A stretch of DNA of 64,000 nucleotides from Actomonas aquatica. GTDB taxonomy: Bacteria; Verrucomicrobiota; Verrucomicrobiia; Opitutales; Opitutaceae. Positions within the stretch are counted from its first letter, which is position 1. Each line of letters starts with the position of its first letter. Of this stretch, positions 38,117-47,682 are shown in pieces. A program made the translations under genes and the position numbers. The notes under the pieces were generated by a model. That model worked only from the letters and a program-made list of their open reading frames with translations, was not told where the DNA came from and made no database searches. The stretch covers positions 5,824,001 through 5,888,000 of the forward strand of contig NZ_CP139781.1 in assembly GCF_019679435.2 (NCBI RefSeq). Direction: 5' to 3'.

Positions 38117-39094
38117 TCAGTTGCGATCGCGGTCGCGCGAACGGCGCGGTTCCGGGGTTTCGCGGCGCGTGGAAGAACGATCGTTGTTCGACGACTGCGT
38201 GGTGGATTCGGTCCGGGCGGGCGGAGGCGGCGTGTAGGTCGAGCGACGCGTGGTCGAGGTGGACGTCTTGGCAGGCGGCGGCGTCGGCGTGGGCAGGCGG
38301 CGGTCTTTCGGCGCGCGCACGCGGTCGAGTGTCTGGTCGCGGTAGTTGATTTTTGGATTCGGCCGGCCCTCGATGGGGAAGCCGGGCTTGGGGCTGATCA
38401 CCGGGCGGTCCGGGCGGTTGTCGTTGTTGCGATCGCCGCGATCGCCGCGATCACCCCGGTCCCCACGATCCCCACGGTTTCCACCGCGATCACCGCGATC
38501 GCCCTTGTCGCCGCGGTCACCGCGATCCCGGCCGTGGTAGCCGCCCCGGTCCTGTCGATCACCGCGGTCGCGCCGACCGTCATGGCGGTCGTAGCGGTCG
38601 TGTCGATACGGCGAACCCCAGGTCGGGCCGGGCAGCGGGAAGCTGCCGTAGTAGGGATCGTAAAAGCTGCCGGGATAACCGCGCGGGTAGTAGGTGTCCC
38701 AACTTACACCGCCGTTGCTGTAGCGGGGTTGTGAGAGGACCACGGTGGTGGCGTTGCTGACGCTGGGCACACCAGCGATCTCGACCAATACGCCATTCTC
38801 GACCTGCGCCCGGTAGAGAAATTGGGCGCGTTCGAGGTCGGAAATCATCTGGTCCTGCGGCGTCACCAAACCCGCCGCGAGCAAGGTGTCGCGAGCCAAG
38901 GACAGCGAATGGATGCGAGCGTCCTCGTCCAGGGTCTCGCCGTCGGGCAGGTAGAGCACGATGGCGTAGGTAAAGGGATTGCGCTGGGGCGGCGCCGAAC
39001 TGGTGCCCCGATAGACGGTGCCGCAGCCGCTGAGCAGGAGAGTGCCGAGGACGCTGAGCAGGCCGAGGAGGGGGAGGGGGCGTTTGAAGTTCAC
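38117..39094 (-). CDS. Low-complexity lipoprotein with GDR tandem repeats
   Basis: A 325-residue lipoprotein: LGTLLLSGCG gives the lipobox. Residues 25-130 look globular (NPFTYAIVLYLPDGETLDED, then a strand-rich part), followed by a Tyr/Pro/Gly patch, a run of GDRGD-type triplets (about residues 175-225) and a Pro/Thr/Ser/Arg tail. The repeats are encoded by a 9-base minisatellite on the DNA. The charge and composition suggest an extended envelope-bound region. The product family is not recognised. It sits on the opposite strand inside the kinase-regulator pair. Confidence 0.75.
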   Translation of the reverse strand: MNFKRPLPLLGLLSVLGTLLLSGCGTVYRGTSSAPPQRNPFTYAIVLYLPDGETLDEDARIHSLSLARDTLLAAGLVTPQDQMISDLERAQFLYRAQVENGVLVEIAGVPSVSNATTVVLSQPRYSNGGVSWDTYYPRGYPGSFYDPYYGSFPLPGPTWGSPYRHDRYDRHDGRRDRGDRQDRGGYHGRDRGDRGDKGDRGDRGGNRGDRGDRGDRGDRGDRNNDNRPDRPVISPKPGFPIEGRPNPKINYRDQTLDRVRAPKDRRLPTPTPPPAKTSTSTTRRSTYTPPPPARTESTTQSSNNDRSSTRRETPEPRRSRDRDRN

Positions 39095-39207
39095 GGTGGT
39101 GGTGGGGTTGCGCTATCCGACCCACTTGCCTGACCGCAGTTCCGTAGGCGGGTCAATTCGTCGCACCTGAGCTTGACCGAAGCCGACTCCTGCTCGTGAT
39201 TAAGCCC

Positions 39208-40614
<1,407 letters not shown>

Positions 40615-40681
40615 TCGATACCGCGCCCGTGCTTTCGCCCCGTAACCGATCCTCCTTCCGCGCCGACGCGCCGCCCGCCAG

Positions 40682-42427
40682 ATGAACGCGCAGGCGTGGA
40701 TTCATTGGCTGGAGCAAGGTCGCGGTGCCGCCGCCCTCAAAGGGCTCGCGCTGTTGCTCGGCGTCGTCGCGCTGTCGCTGACGGTGGCCTACAAACAGTT
40801 TCATGGTCCGCGCACCGAGGAGACCCTGCGGCAGGCCGACCTCGGCCGATCGATCGCGACCGGCGAGGGGTTTACGACCTCGGTGAACTACCCGCAGGTC
40901 TACGCCACGATGCGCGCGGAGCAACCGGAGCGGGCGCCGGGTCGACGTCTGCCCGAGGTGTATCATCCGCCCGGATACCCCTTGGTGATTGCCACCGCGC
41001 TGAAGCTCCTGCCCGCGGCCCAGCGCGACGCGCTCTTCGCCGAGGCACCGGCGCCGCCGGACGGGTTTGGCGCCGATTATCTTCTGCTCGCGCTCAACGT
41101 GCTGCTCTTCTGGGTGGCGGTGATCCAGACTTGGCGTCTCGGGACACGCCTCTTCGACCGCAAAGTGGGCGGCATGGCGGCGATCGCGCTCTTGGTCTCA
41201 ATGCCCGCTTGGACGCACGTCGTGGCGGTGGACGGCGCGGCGCTTACGATGGTGTTGTTGCTGGGGGTGTTCCAGTGTCTGGCCCGGGCGGATCTCGTGG
41301 CGGACGCCGCCAGCGGTCGACCGTCGCCGTGGTGGCTGGGGGCGGGCGCTTTGGCCGGACTTTTGTTTTTAACCGACTATCCCTACGGCATCGTGGTGCT
41401 GGCGGTGTCGGGCCACGCGTTGTGGCGACGCCGCTCGTTGGCGGCGGTGTTGGCCGTGGCGGTGGCGCTGGCGGTCGCGACCCCTTGGCTGCTGCGCAAC
41501 GTCGCGGTCACGGGCAGTCCGCTCGGTCTGGCCGGGCAGGACCTCGCGCTGCGCGCGGGCGATCCGACGGCGGATCCGGCGGTGTGGCGCAATACGCTCT
41601 CGGCCGAGACGCCGGCGATCAGCCTCAACAAACTCGGCAACAAGGTCCTGACCGCGCTGCAGAGCGCCTTGCGCGACGGGTTGTGGTCGGGCGGCGGACT
41701 CGTGCTCACGGCGTTTTTTGTGACCGGGTGGATCTATCGTTTTCGACGGGAGTCGGCGAATCGGCTGCGCACGCTGTTTGCGGGCGTGCTCGGGTTGCTG
41801 ATCGTGACGCACGGCCTGTGCAATTCCGGGGAAGGGGAGCGCGTGCCAACGGTGGTGGCGACGCCGCTCATCATCGTGTTTGGGGTGGGCTTTTTTGCGG
41901 TGTTGGCTGCGAGCAGTGAGTTCCTGCGCACCTGGCCGCGACTGGCGGTGCTGGGGCTGCTGGGCATGCAGGCTTTACCGCTGGCGCACGACCTCGCGGA
42001 GCCGCGGCGCATTCATTTCAGTTACCCGCCATACTATCCGGCGTTCTTCCTGGCGCTGGGGCAGGAGATGGAGCTGCGCGGGGATCCGGTGGCGGGCTGG
42101 ATGTGTGATGTGCCGGCGGGCGCGGCCTGGTATGCCAGCGACCGGGTATGGTCGCGACCGGCGACGCTGCGGGACTTTTACAGCGTCGATGTGGACCAGC
42201 ACCAAGTCGCGCTGGTGCTCACGCCGGCGACGCTGGATCGGCCCTTCTTCGCCGAGCTGCTCGACGCCGAAGCCAACGTCACACGGTTTGGCGAATGGGG
42301 CAAAATTTACACCGGCCTGATCTCCGGCGAACTGCCCCGCACCTTTCCGCTCAGCGAGTCGCGGGCCTTGGCGCCGAACTTCCAGCTTTTGGTCGATCCG
42401 GCCTGGGCGGGAACTACCGGAAAATGA
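40682..42427 (+). CDS. Polytopic membrane glycosyltransferase-like protein (GT39/ArnT type)
   Basis: A 581-residue inner-membrane protein with about 10-12 hydrophobic segments and a long soluble C-terminal part (about residues 450-580). TEETLRQADLGRSIATGEGF and YHPPGYPLVIATALKLLP match the first periplasmic loop of GT-C enzymes such as ArnT/PMT relatives, which take sugars from polyprenyl phosphates. The acceptor is unknown. It leads an exopolysaccharide-type cluster with the barrel protein and Wzc-like kinase that follow. Confidence 0.72.
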   Translation: MNAQAWIHWLEQGRGAAALKGLALLLGVVALSLTVAYKQFHGPRTEETLRQADLGRSIATGEGFTTSVNYPQVYATMRAEQPERAPGRRLPEVYHPPGYPLVIATALKLLPAAQRDALFAEAPAPPDGFGADYLLLALNVLLFWVAVIQTWRLGTRLFDRKVGGMAAIALLVSMPAWTHVVAVDGAALTMVLLLGVFQCLARADLVADAASGRPSPWWLGAGALAGLLFLTDYPYGIVVLAVSGHALWRRRSLAAVLAVAVALAVATPWLLRNVAVTGSPLGLAGQDLALRAGDPTADPAVWRNTLSAETPAISLNKLGNKVLTALQSALRDGLWSGGGLVLTAFFVTGWIYRFRRESANRLRTLFAGVLGLLIVTHGLCNSGEGERVPTVVATPLIIVFGVGFFAVLAASSEFLRTWPRLAVLGLLGMQALPLAHDLAEPRRIHFSYPPYYPAFFLALGQEMELRGDPVAGWMCDVPAGAAWYASDRVWSRPATLRDFYSVDVDQHQVALVLTPATLDRPFFAELLDAEANVTRFGEWGKIYTGLISGELPRTFPLSESRALAPNFQLLVDPAWAGTTGK

Positions 42428-42476
42428 ATTGCACCAAGTGCAGCGCGCAGCCTTGCTGGGTAAACTATTCGTGCTG

Positions 42477-43655
42477 ATGACCAAGCGTAGCATTGCCTTT
42501 CTCGCCGCCACCCTAGCCAGCGTCCCTGCGTGGGCGGTTTATGCCCCCATCCCGGAGGAAGAGCTCGGCCAAAGCCTGACCGTGCGCGTCGGCGGTGGGG
42601 TTTACCACGACAACAACATCTTTGGCGGAGCCACCGGCGAAACGGAGTCGATGGTGTATCGCTTCTCACCGTCGCTGAAGTTCAACGCTTCGCTCACTGC
42701 GCAGACCTTTTTCTCCGCTGCGTATGATCTCAACTGGGACCACGTGGTGGACCGCCCGGAAAATCAGGACCTCTACAACCATCGTTTGAGCGCCCGCCTC
42801 GCGCACGCCTTCAGCCAGCGCTCGACCTTCGATTTCACCAACACCTACACCATCGCGGAGAACCCCGAATCGCTCCTCGCCGGTGTGCCCCTCAACACCG
42901 ATCAGTCCTTCAAGAACAACCAGGCGGATCTCGTGTTTAAGAGCGGGATCAACGAGCGCCTCGGTTACACCTTCAAGGCCCGCTCCTCGATCTACGCGTT
43001 CGATATCGCCACGCTGTCCGAGCAGCTCGATCGCAGTGAAAGCCTGTTCGGCCTGAGCCTCGATTATTCCGTGAGCGAAGCCTCCCAGCTCCTCGGCGAG
43101 TTGCGCTATCTCGACGTGTCCTACGACAGCCTCGGCAACACCAAGGACAAACACTCCTACTACTACCTTGCCGGCTTCGACTACGCGCCCAGCGAAAAGG
43201 TCTCGATCAGCGTGCGGGCCGGTTTTGAGGAACGTTACCGCTCGGGCGCGCCGGACGACGATTCCCCGTATGCCGAGATCACCGGTCGTTACGCCTACGG
43301 TGAGAAGAGCTTCGTTTCCGCCGGTTACATCCGCACCACCGAGGAAAATTCCAACGTGAACCTCTACACCGACATCGAGGTGAACCGTTTCTTCCTCACC
43401 CTGCAGCACGCCTTCACCGCTCAGGTCACCGGCTCGGTTTTCTACAACATCGAGCCGTCGACCCTTAACGGTCGCGCGGGCATCGCGCCGGATGCGGATG
43501 AGACCACGCAACGTGGCGGGCTCGCGCTGTCCTACCAGCCGCGACGTCACTGGCTGGTGGCCGCCACGCTGGACATCGACTCCACCGATTCCGACGACAA
43601 CAACCGCGACCTCGACCGCACGCGCATCGGACTCGATGTGCGCTACACCTTCTGA
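42477..43655 (+). CDS. Outer-membrane beta-barrel protein of a polysaccharide cluster
   Basis: A 392-residue exported protein. Signal peptide MTKRSIAFLAATLASVPAWA; the mature part is an alternation of amphipathic strands ending VRYTF, typical of an outer-membrane barrel of about 16-18 strands. The strand LTVRVGGGVYHDNNIFGG resembles barrel proteins found beside exopolysaccharide kinases (EpsL/BBP2-like). It probably lets polymer cross or reach the outer membrane. Function inferred from its place before the Wzc gene. Confidence 0.75.
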   Translation: MTKRSIAFLAATLASVPAWAVYAPIPEEELGQSLTVRVGGGVYHDNNIFGGATGETESMVYRFSPSLKFNASLTAQTFFSAAYDLNWDHVVDRPENQDLYNHRLSARLAHAFSQRSTFDFTNTYTIAENPESLLAGVPLNTDQSFKNNQADLVFKSGINERLGYTFKARSSIYAFDIATLSEQLDRSESLFGLSLDYSVSEASQLLGELRYLDVSYDSLGNTKDKHSYYYLAGFDYAPSEKVSISVRAGFEERYRSGAPDDDSPYAEITGRYAYGEKSFVSAGYIRTTEENSNVNLYTDIEVNRFFLTLQHAFTAQVTGSVFYNIEPSTLNGRAGIAPDADETTQRGGLALSYQPRRHWLVAATLDIDSTDSDDNNRDLDRTRIGLDVRYTF

Positions 43656-43746
43656 CCCGTCGCCGGTGCCGCGATCACCGGACGCCGTCACCATGGCGAC
43701 ACTCCGGTCTTGCCGCCGTTTTACCCGCCCCGTCTTCTAGCCGCCG

Positions 43747-45933
43747 ATGGCAGCGCCTTCCTCCCGTCCGGAACACAGCACCCTGGCCGATTTTCTCCGC
43801 ATTTTGCGGCAGCGATGGGTGATGATCGCGGTGCTCACTCTCATCGTCGTTTCGACCGCCGCCGTGGTGACGGCACTCCTGCCACGCTGGTATCTCGCCG
43901 CCGCGAAGGTGCGGGTCGAGAAACCCGAAGGCGCGGTGAAGCTTTTCCAATCGCAGGGCAACGTGGGCTACGATCCGATCTTCCTGCAGGATCAGTTCGA
44001 GATCATGCAGGCGCCCAAGATCCTGCATCCGGTGATCCAACGCCTCGACCTGCAGGCACGGCTCGCGCCGATGCTCGATGTTGCCGGCGAGCTGCCGCTC
44101 GATGTGACCGTGCGGTATCTGGTCGACCAGATGCTGAGCCTCGATACCGAGCGCAACACCTCGATCATCAACATCGGCGTCTACGCGCAGCAACCGCAGC
44201 TGGCGGCCGATATCGCCAACGAGATTGCCCGCGTTTACTCCGAGGATCGCATTGCTCTGGCGACGTCCGAGCAGACCGAAGGCCTCGCCAAACTCCGCAA
44301 CGAGATGGAGCTGCAGGAGCGGGAGGTGAGCGCGCTGCGCGACCGGGTGGAGGAGCTGCGCGACGAACTCGATCTCGCGGGCGTCGACCTCAACGCCCGC
44401 TACTCCGACATGGAGATCGAAACGCTGCGCCAGATGCAGAACACGCTCATCGCGCTGCGCGTCGATGCCATCGGCCGCAAGACCCGTTGGGAGCGGTTCC
44501 GCGACATCCCGTTCGAGGATCGCATCAATCTCATCAACGCCGAGCTCATCGACGACGGTAACATTCAAAACCTGCTGCAGGCCTACCTCGTCGCCGACCA
44601 AACGCTCACGCGCCTGCGCGGCCGGCTCGGAGAGGCCCACCCCGACCTCGTCTCGGCGGTGAACAACCGCGAAAAGATCCGCCAGCAGCTCGACGGCCAG
44701 CTTCGCGGTTACGAGAGCGCGCTCGAGATCGCCTACAAGGAAGCCGAAGCCCGCGTCGCCGAATTGGAGCGCCAGCTCAGCCAGGCCAAGGTCGACCAAA
44801 TCCTCTCCGCCCGCGACCGCATGCGTCCCTTCGAGGAAGCCGTGCAGCAGCTCAATACGGCCAACACCGTGCTCACCACGCTCAAGCTCACGCTGCGCCA
44901 GCGGGAGATCGATTTCCAGGTGCCGAAGCGCACCATCGAGCTGCTCGGCGAAGCCACGCCGCCGCGCCGTCCCAGCAAGCCGAGCTGGGTCATCAACCTC
45001 GTGCTCGCCTTTGTGGTCGGTTCGCTGCTCGGCACCGGCGTCGCCGTCGCGATCGAGTATTTCGACACCAGTTTTCGCAATGTGGCCGACATCGAAAGCC
45101 GCCTCGGCGTGCCGGTGGTGGGCGTGGTGCCGTGGCTGGCCAAAGCCGCGGAGTTTGACCCCGATGACATGGTGGCGTCGGAACCCTTCCGGGTGCTGCA
45201 GACCAATCTGAATCTCTCGCTCGATGGCGACCAACCGGCGGCGCTGTCGATCGTTTCCGCCGGTCCGGGCGAAGGCAAATCCACCACCGTGCATCGCCTC
45301 GCGCTGGTGATGGGCCGCAGCGGTCAGCGCGTATTGTTGATCGATGCCGACCTGCGTCGTCCGACCCAGCATCGGCTCGGCGACTGGCAGCGCGCCCCCG
45401 GCATGGCGGAATACCTGCAAGGCGCGCAGGAGTGGGAGTCGGTCCTGCAGCGCGACGTCGCGCCGGGCCTGGACTTCATCGGTAGCGGCGGGCAGGGCGG
45501 TTTTAACCTTGGCATGCTGCACACCAAGCGACTGCAGGAGTTGGTGAACGCCGCCAAGGGGCGCTACGATCGCATCCTCTTCGACTCACCGCCCATCATT
45601 GGAGTAAGTGACGCCTCGGTGCTGGCCACGGTCATGGATGGCGCGCTGCTGCTCATTCAGCATCGGCGCAACCCGCAGGCCATGACGCTGCGCGCGCAGC
45701 AGACCCTGCGCAGCACACGCACGACCCTCATCGGCGCCATCCTCAACCAGGTGCCCAACGACAGCGGCGAGGATTACGGGTATTACTCTCACAACTACGC
45801 CTACTACAGCGATCCGGCGCCGCGGAAAGCGGGTGGCGCATCGAGTCGGACCAAGGCGAAAGGGCCGGGGCGGAGCGATCCGTCGGCTGAAGATGGACCT
45901 GAGCGGCTCGATTTTCAGGACCCCCATGCTTAA
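43747..45933 (+). CDS. Wzc-like tyrosine autokinase / chain-length regulator
   Basis: A 728-residue inner-membrane protein. The N-terminal Wzz domain has membrane segment VMIAVLTLIVVSTAAVVTAL (about 25-45), a long periplasmic coiled coil (about 170-390), and a second membrane segment near residue 420-440. The cytosolic BY-kinase has Walker A SAGPGEGKSTT (about residue 503-513), Walker A' LLIDADLRRPT and Walker B ILFDSPP. A C-terminal Tyr cluster (DYGYYSHNYAYYSDP) is the autophosphorylation site. Such kinases control polymer length and export. Confidence 0.92.
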   Translation: MAAPSSRPEHSTLADFLRILRQRWVMIAVLTLIVVSTAAVVTALLPRWYLAAAKVRVEKPEGAVKLFQSQGNVGYDPIFLQDQFEIMQAPKILHPVIQRLDLQARLAPMLDVAGELPLDVTVRYLVDQMLSLDTERNTSIINIGVYAQQPQLAADIANEIARVYSEDRIALATSEQTEGLAKLRNEMELQEREVSALRDRVEELRDELDLAGVDLNARYSDMEIETLRQMQNTLIALRVDAIGRKTRWERFRDIPFEDRINLINAELIDDGNIQNLLQAYLVADQTLTRLRGRLGEAHPDLVSAVNNREKIRQQLDGQLRGYESALEIAYKEAEARVAELERQLSQAKVDQILSARDRMRPFEEAVQQLNTANTVLTTLKLTLRQREIDFQVPKRTIELLGEATPPRRPSKPSWVINLVLAFVVGSLLGTGVAVAIEYFDTSFRNVADIESRLGVPVVGVVPWLAKAAEFDPDDMVASEPFRVLQTNLNLSLDGDQPAALSIVSAGPGEGKSTTVHRLALVMGRSGQRVLLIDADLRRPTQHRLGDWQRAPGMAEYLQGAQEWESVLQRDVAPGLDFIGSGGQGGFNLGMLHTKRLQELVNAAKGRYDRILFDSPPIIGVSDASVLATVMDGALLLIQHRRNPQAMTLRAQQTLRSTRTTLIGAILNQVPNDSGEDYGYYSHNYAYYSDPAPRKAGGASSRTKAKGPGRSDPSAEDGPERLDFQDPHA

Positions 45934-46852
45934 GCCGCAACGAGCGCGTTCATGGTCGGCGGTGCGGCGACTCGTCGTCGCGATGACTCTGGCGAGCGGA
46001 TGGATTGCGCCGACACGGGGGCAGGCAGAAGCGGCCGGTCTGCGCATGGCGGGTTCCGATATCCTGGGGGCGCCGGTGGCAGCGGTGTTGCGCGACTACG
46101 CGGCCGATTTTGAAGTTCCGATATCGCTGCGCTTTGAAGGTAGTCGTCCGGCCCGGGACCGTGTGATAGCGGGGTCGGCGGACCTTGCGGTGATCGCCGA
46201 TTTGGGGAATTCTTGGGAACTGCCCGACGGTTGGCGACAGGTGCCGATCGGTTATCTGGTGGCGCGGATCGTGGCTCCGGCCGATGTCGCGTTGGATCAG
46301 GTCACGGCAGCGGATTTGGCGCGGGTGTTTGCAGCCTCCAGTGCACAGGCCAGTTTGCGGTGGGCGGATCTTGGTGCGACCGGCCGTTGGGCCAATGAGG
46401 CGGTGGTGCCCATGGCCACGGACGCAGCCGCGGGCATGGGCTGGCCGTTGTTCCGTCATGAGGTGCTGCGCGATGGAGAACCGAAAAATTCGTTTCAAGT
46501 GTTGCCGTCGCTCACGGCCTTGCTGGGGGCGGTTGATCAGCAAGGTGGAGGCGTGTTGGCGGTGGTTTCACATGCCCTGCCGGAAGGGACCTCGCTGAAG
46601 ACCCTCGCGGTCGCGGGAGGTGAGGGGGCGGTGGCCTACCGACCGTCGCCGGAGAACCTCTTTGCCGGTGACTATCCGCTGGCGGTCACCCTGCGGCTGG
46701 TGTTTCCGCAGGCGCGGGGACCGGAGCTGTTGGCGTGGCTGCGCCTCTGGCACAGTCCGGACATGGTGGAGGCTTTGACGGCCTGCGGCGTGGTGCCGTT
46801 GCCGGAGGCCGTGCGGGCGCAACAAGCGTTCGATTTGGAGCTTCTGAATTAA
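45926..46852 (+). CDS. PstS-like periplasmic binding protein
   Basis: A protein of about 308 residues with signal sequence LVVAMTLASGWIAPTRGQA. LRMAGSDILGAPVAAVLRDYA and VIAGSADLAVIADL resemble PstS-type phosphate-binding proteins, but no pst transporter genes are adjacent. Its start overlaps the Wzc gene by 8 bases, so the two are coupled. It may act with the polysaccharide machinery or sense an anion; this is a guess. A tRNA gene follows. Confidence 0.7.
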   Translation: MLKPQRARSWSAVRRLVVAMTLASGWIAPTRGQAEAAGLRMAGSDILGAPVAAVLRDYAADFEVPISLRFEGSRPARDRVIAGSADLAVIADLGNSWELPDGWRQVPIGYLVARIVAPADVALDQVTAADLARVFAASSAQASLRWADLGATGRWANEAVVPMATDAAAGMGWPLFRHEVLRDGEPKNSFQVLPSLTALLGAVDQQGGGVLAVVSHALPEGTSLKTLAVAGGEGAVAYRPSPENLFAGDYPLAVTLRLVFPQARGPELLAWLRLWHSPDMVEALTACGVVPLPEAVRAQQAFDLELLN

Positions 46853-46919
46853 TAAAACAAAAGGTCGAAAAAACCTATTGACGGAGGCGCATGGCTCTAT
46901 TCTTGTCTGCCTCCCTCTC

Positions 46920-46995
<76 letters not shown>

Positions 46996-47002
46996 TTTTT
47001 TT

Positions 47003-47038
47003 AAAAAACCTCCGGTTTCTACACCGGAGGTTTTTTTT
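47003..47038 (+). terminator. Terminator after tRNA-Gly
   Basis: AAAAAACCTCCGGT and ACCGGAGGTTTTTTTT form a perfect stem with a 6-base loop. Confidence 0.92.
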
Positions 47039-47053
47039 GTGGCTGGCGGACGG

Positions 47054-47649
47054 GCAACGTAGCGTGAGAGGGGTCGCAACCTACGTCGTGGTATTCGAAG
47101 CCGCACGGTAGGCCGCGAGCTTGCTCGCGCTAGCGATGGAGTGGTGTAGGGCCGGTGCTTGCGCCGGCCGCGGCGGACGGGAAGGAGGACAGGGACGGCC
47201 AGCAGGGCGCGCCGTGCCGCCAGCGGCAGCCCTACGGGAGCAGGCGGAGAGGGCAACGTTGCGCGAGCAAGCTCGCAGCCTACATTGTGGTATTCGACGC
47301 CGCGCTGTAGGCCGCGAGCTTGCTCGCGCTAGCGATGGAGCGGCGCATCCGGATGGTGGCTGGATCGGTGTAGGGCCGGAGCTTGCGCCGGCCGCGGTGG
47401 ACGGGGCGGAGGACAGGGAAGCCAGCAGGGCGCGGCGTGCCGCAAGCGGCAGCCCTACGGGAGGAGGCGGAGGGGCACCGTAGCGCGAGCAAGCTCGCAG
47501 CCTACATTGTGGTTTTAGACGCCGCACTGTAGGCCGCGAGCTCGCTCGCGCTAGCGATGGAGCGGCCGGTGCTTGTCCCGGCCGCGGCGGACGGGATGGA
47601 GGACAGGGGCGGCCAGCAGGGCGCCGCCGTGCCGCCAGCGGCAGCCCTT
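47054..47649. repeat. REP-like array: three imperfect units of about 200-220 bp
   Basis: No gene lies here. Each unit holds a GTAG-headed palindrome of the GCGAGCAAGCTCGC type in both orientations, then a second palindrome beginning GTAGGGCCGG and closed by GCAGCCCTAC (GTAG head on the other strand). The GTAG GCCGCGAGC starts lie at 47108, 47307 and 47529, giving periods of 199 and 222 bases. The third unit is decayed. It fills the gap between the tRNA-Gly terminator and the 3' end of the GH5-like gene. Confidence 0.85.
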
Positions 47650-47682
47650 CAAACGACGGCAGAGGGGCCCAACTTCGTTGCG

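Noticed and set aside
38390..38590. Possible CRISPR-like array
   Set aside because: The repeats are a 9-base in-frame minisatellite coding for Gly-Asp-Arg triplets; no regular spacers or cas genes.
46878..46903. Confident tRNA-Gly promoter
   Set aside because: TTGACG and TATTCT are good boxes but only 14 bases apart; not listed as a separate feature.
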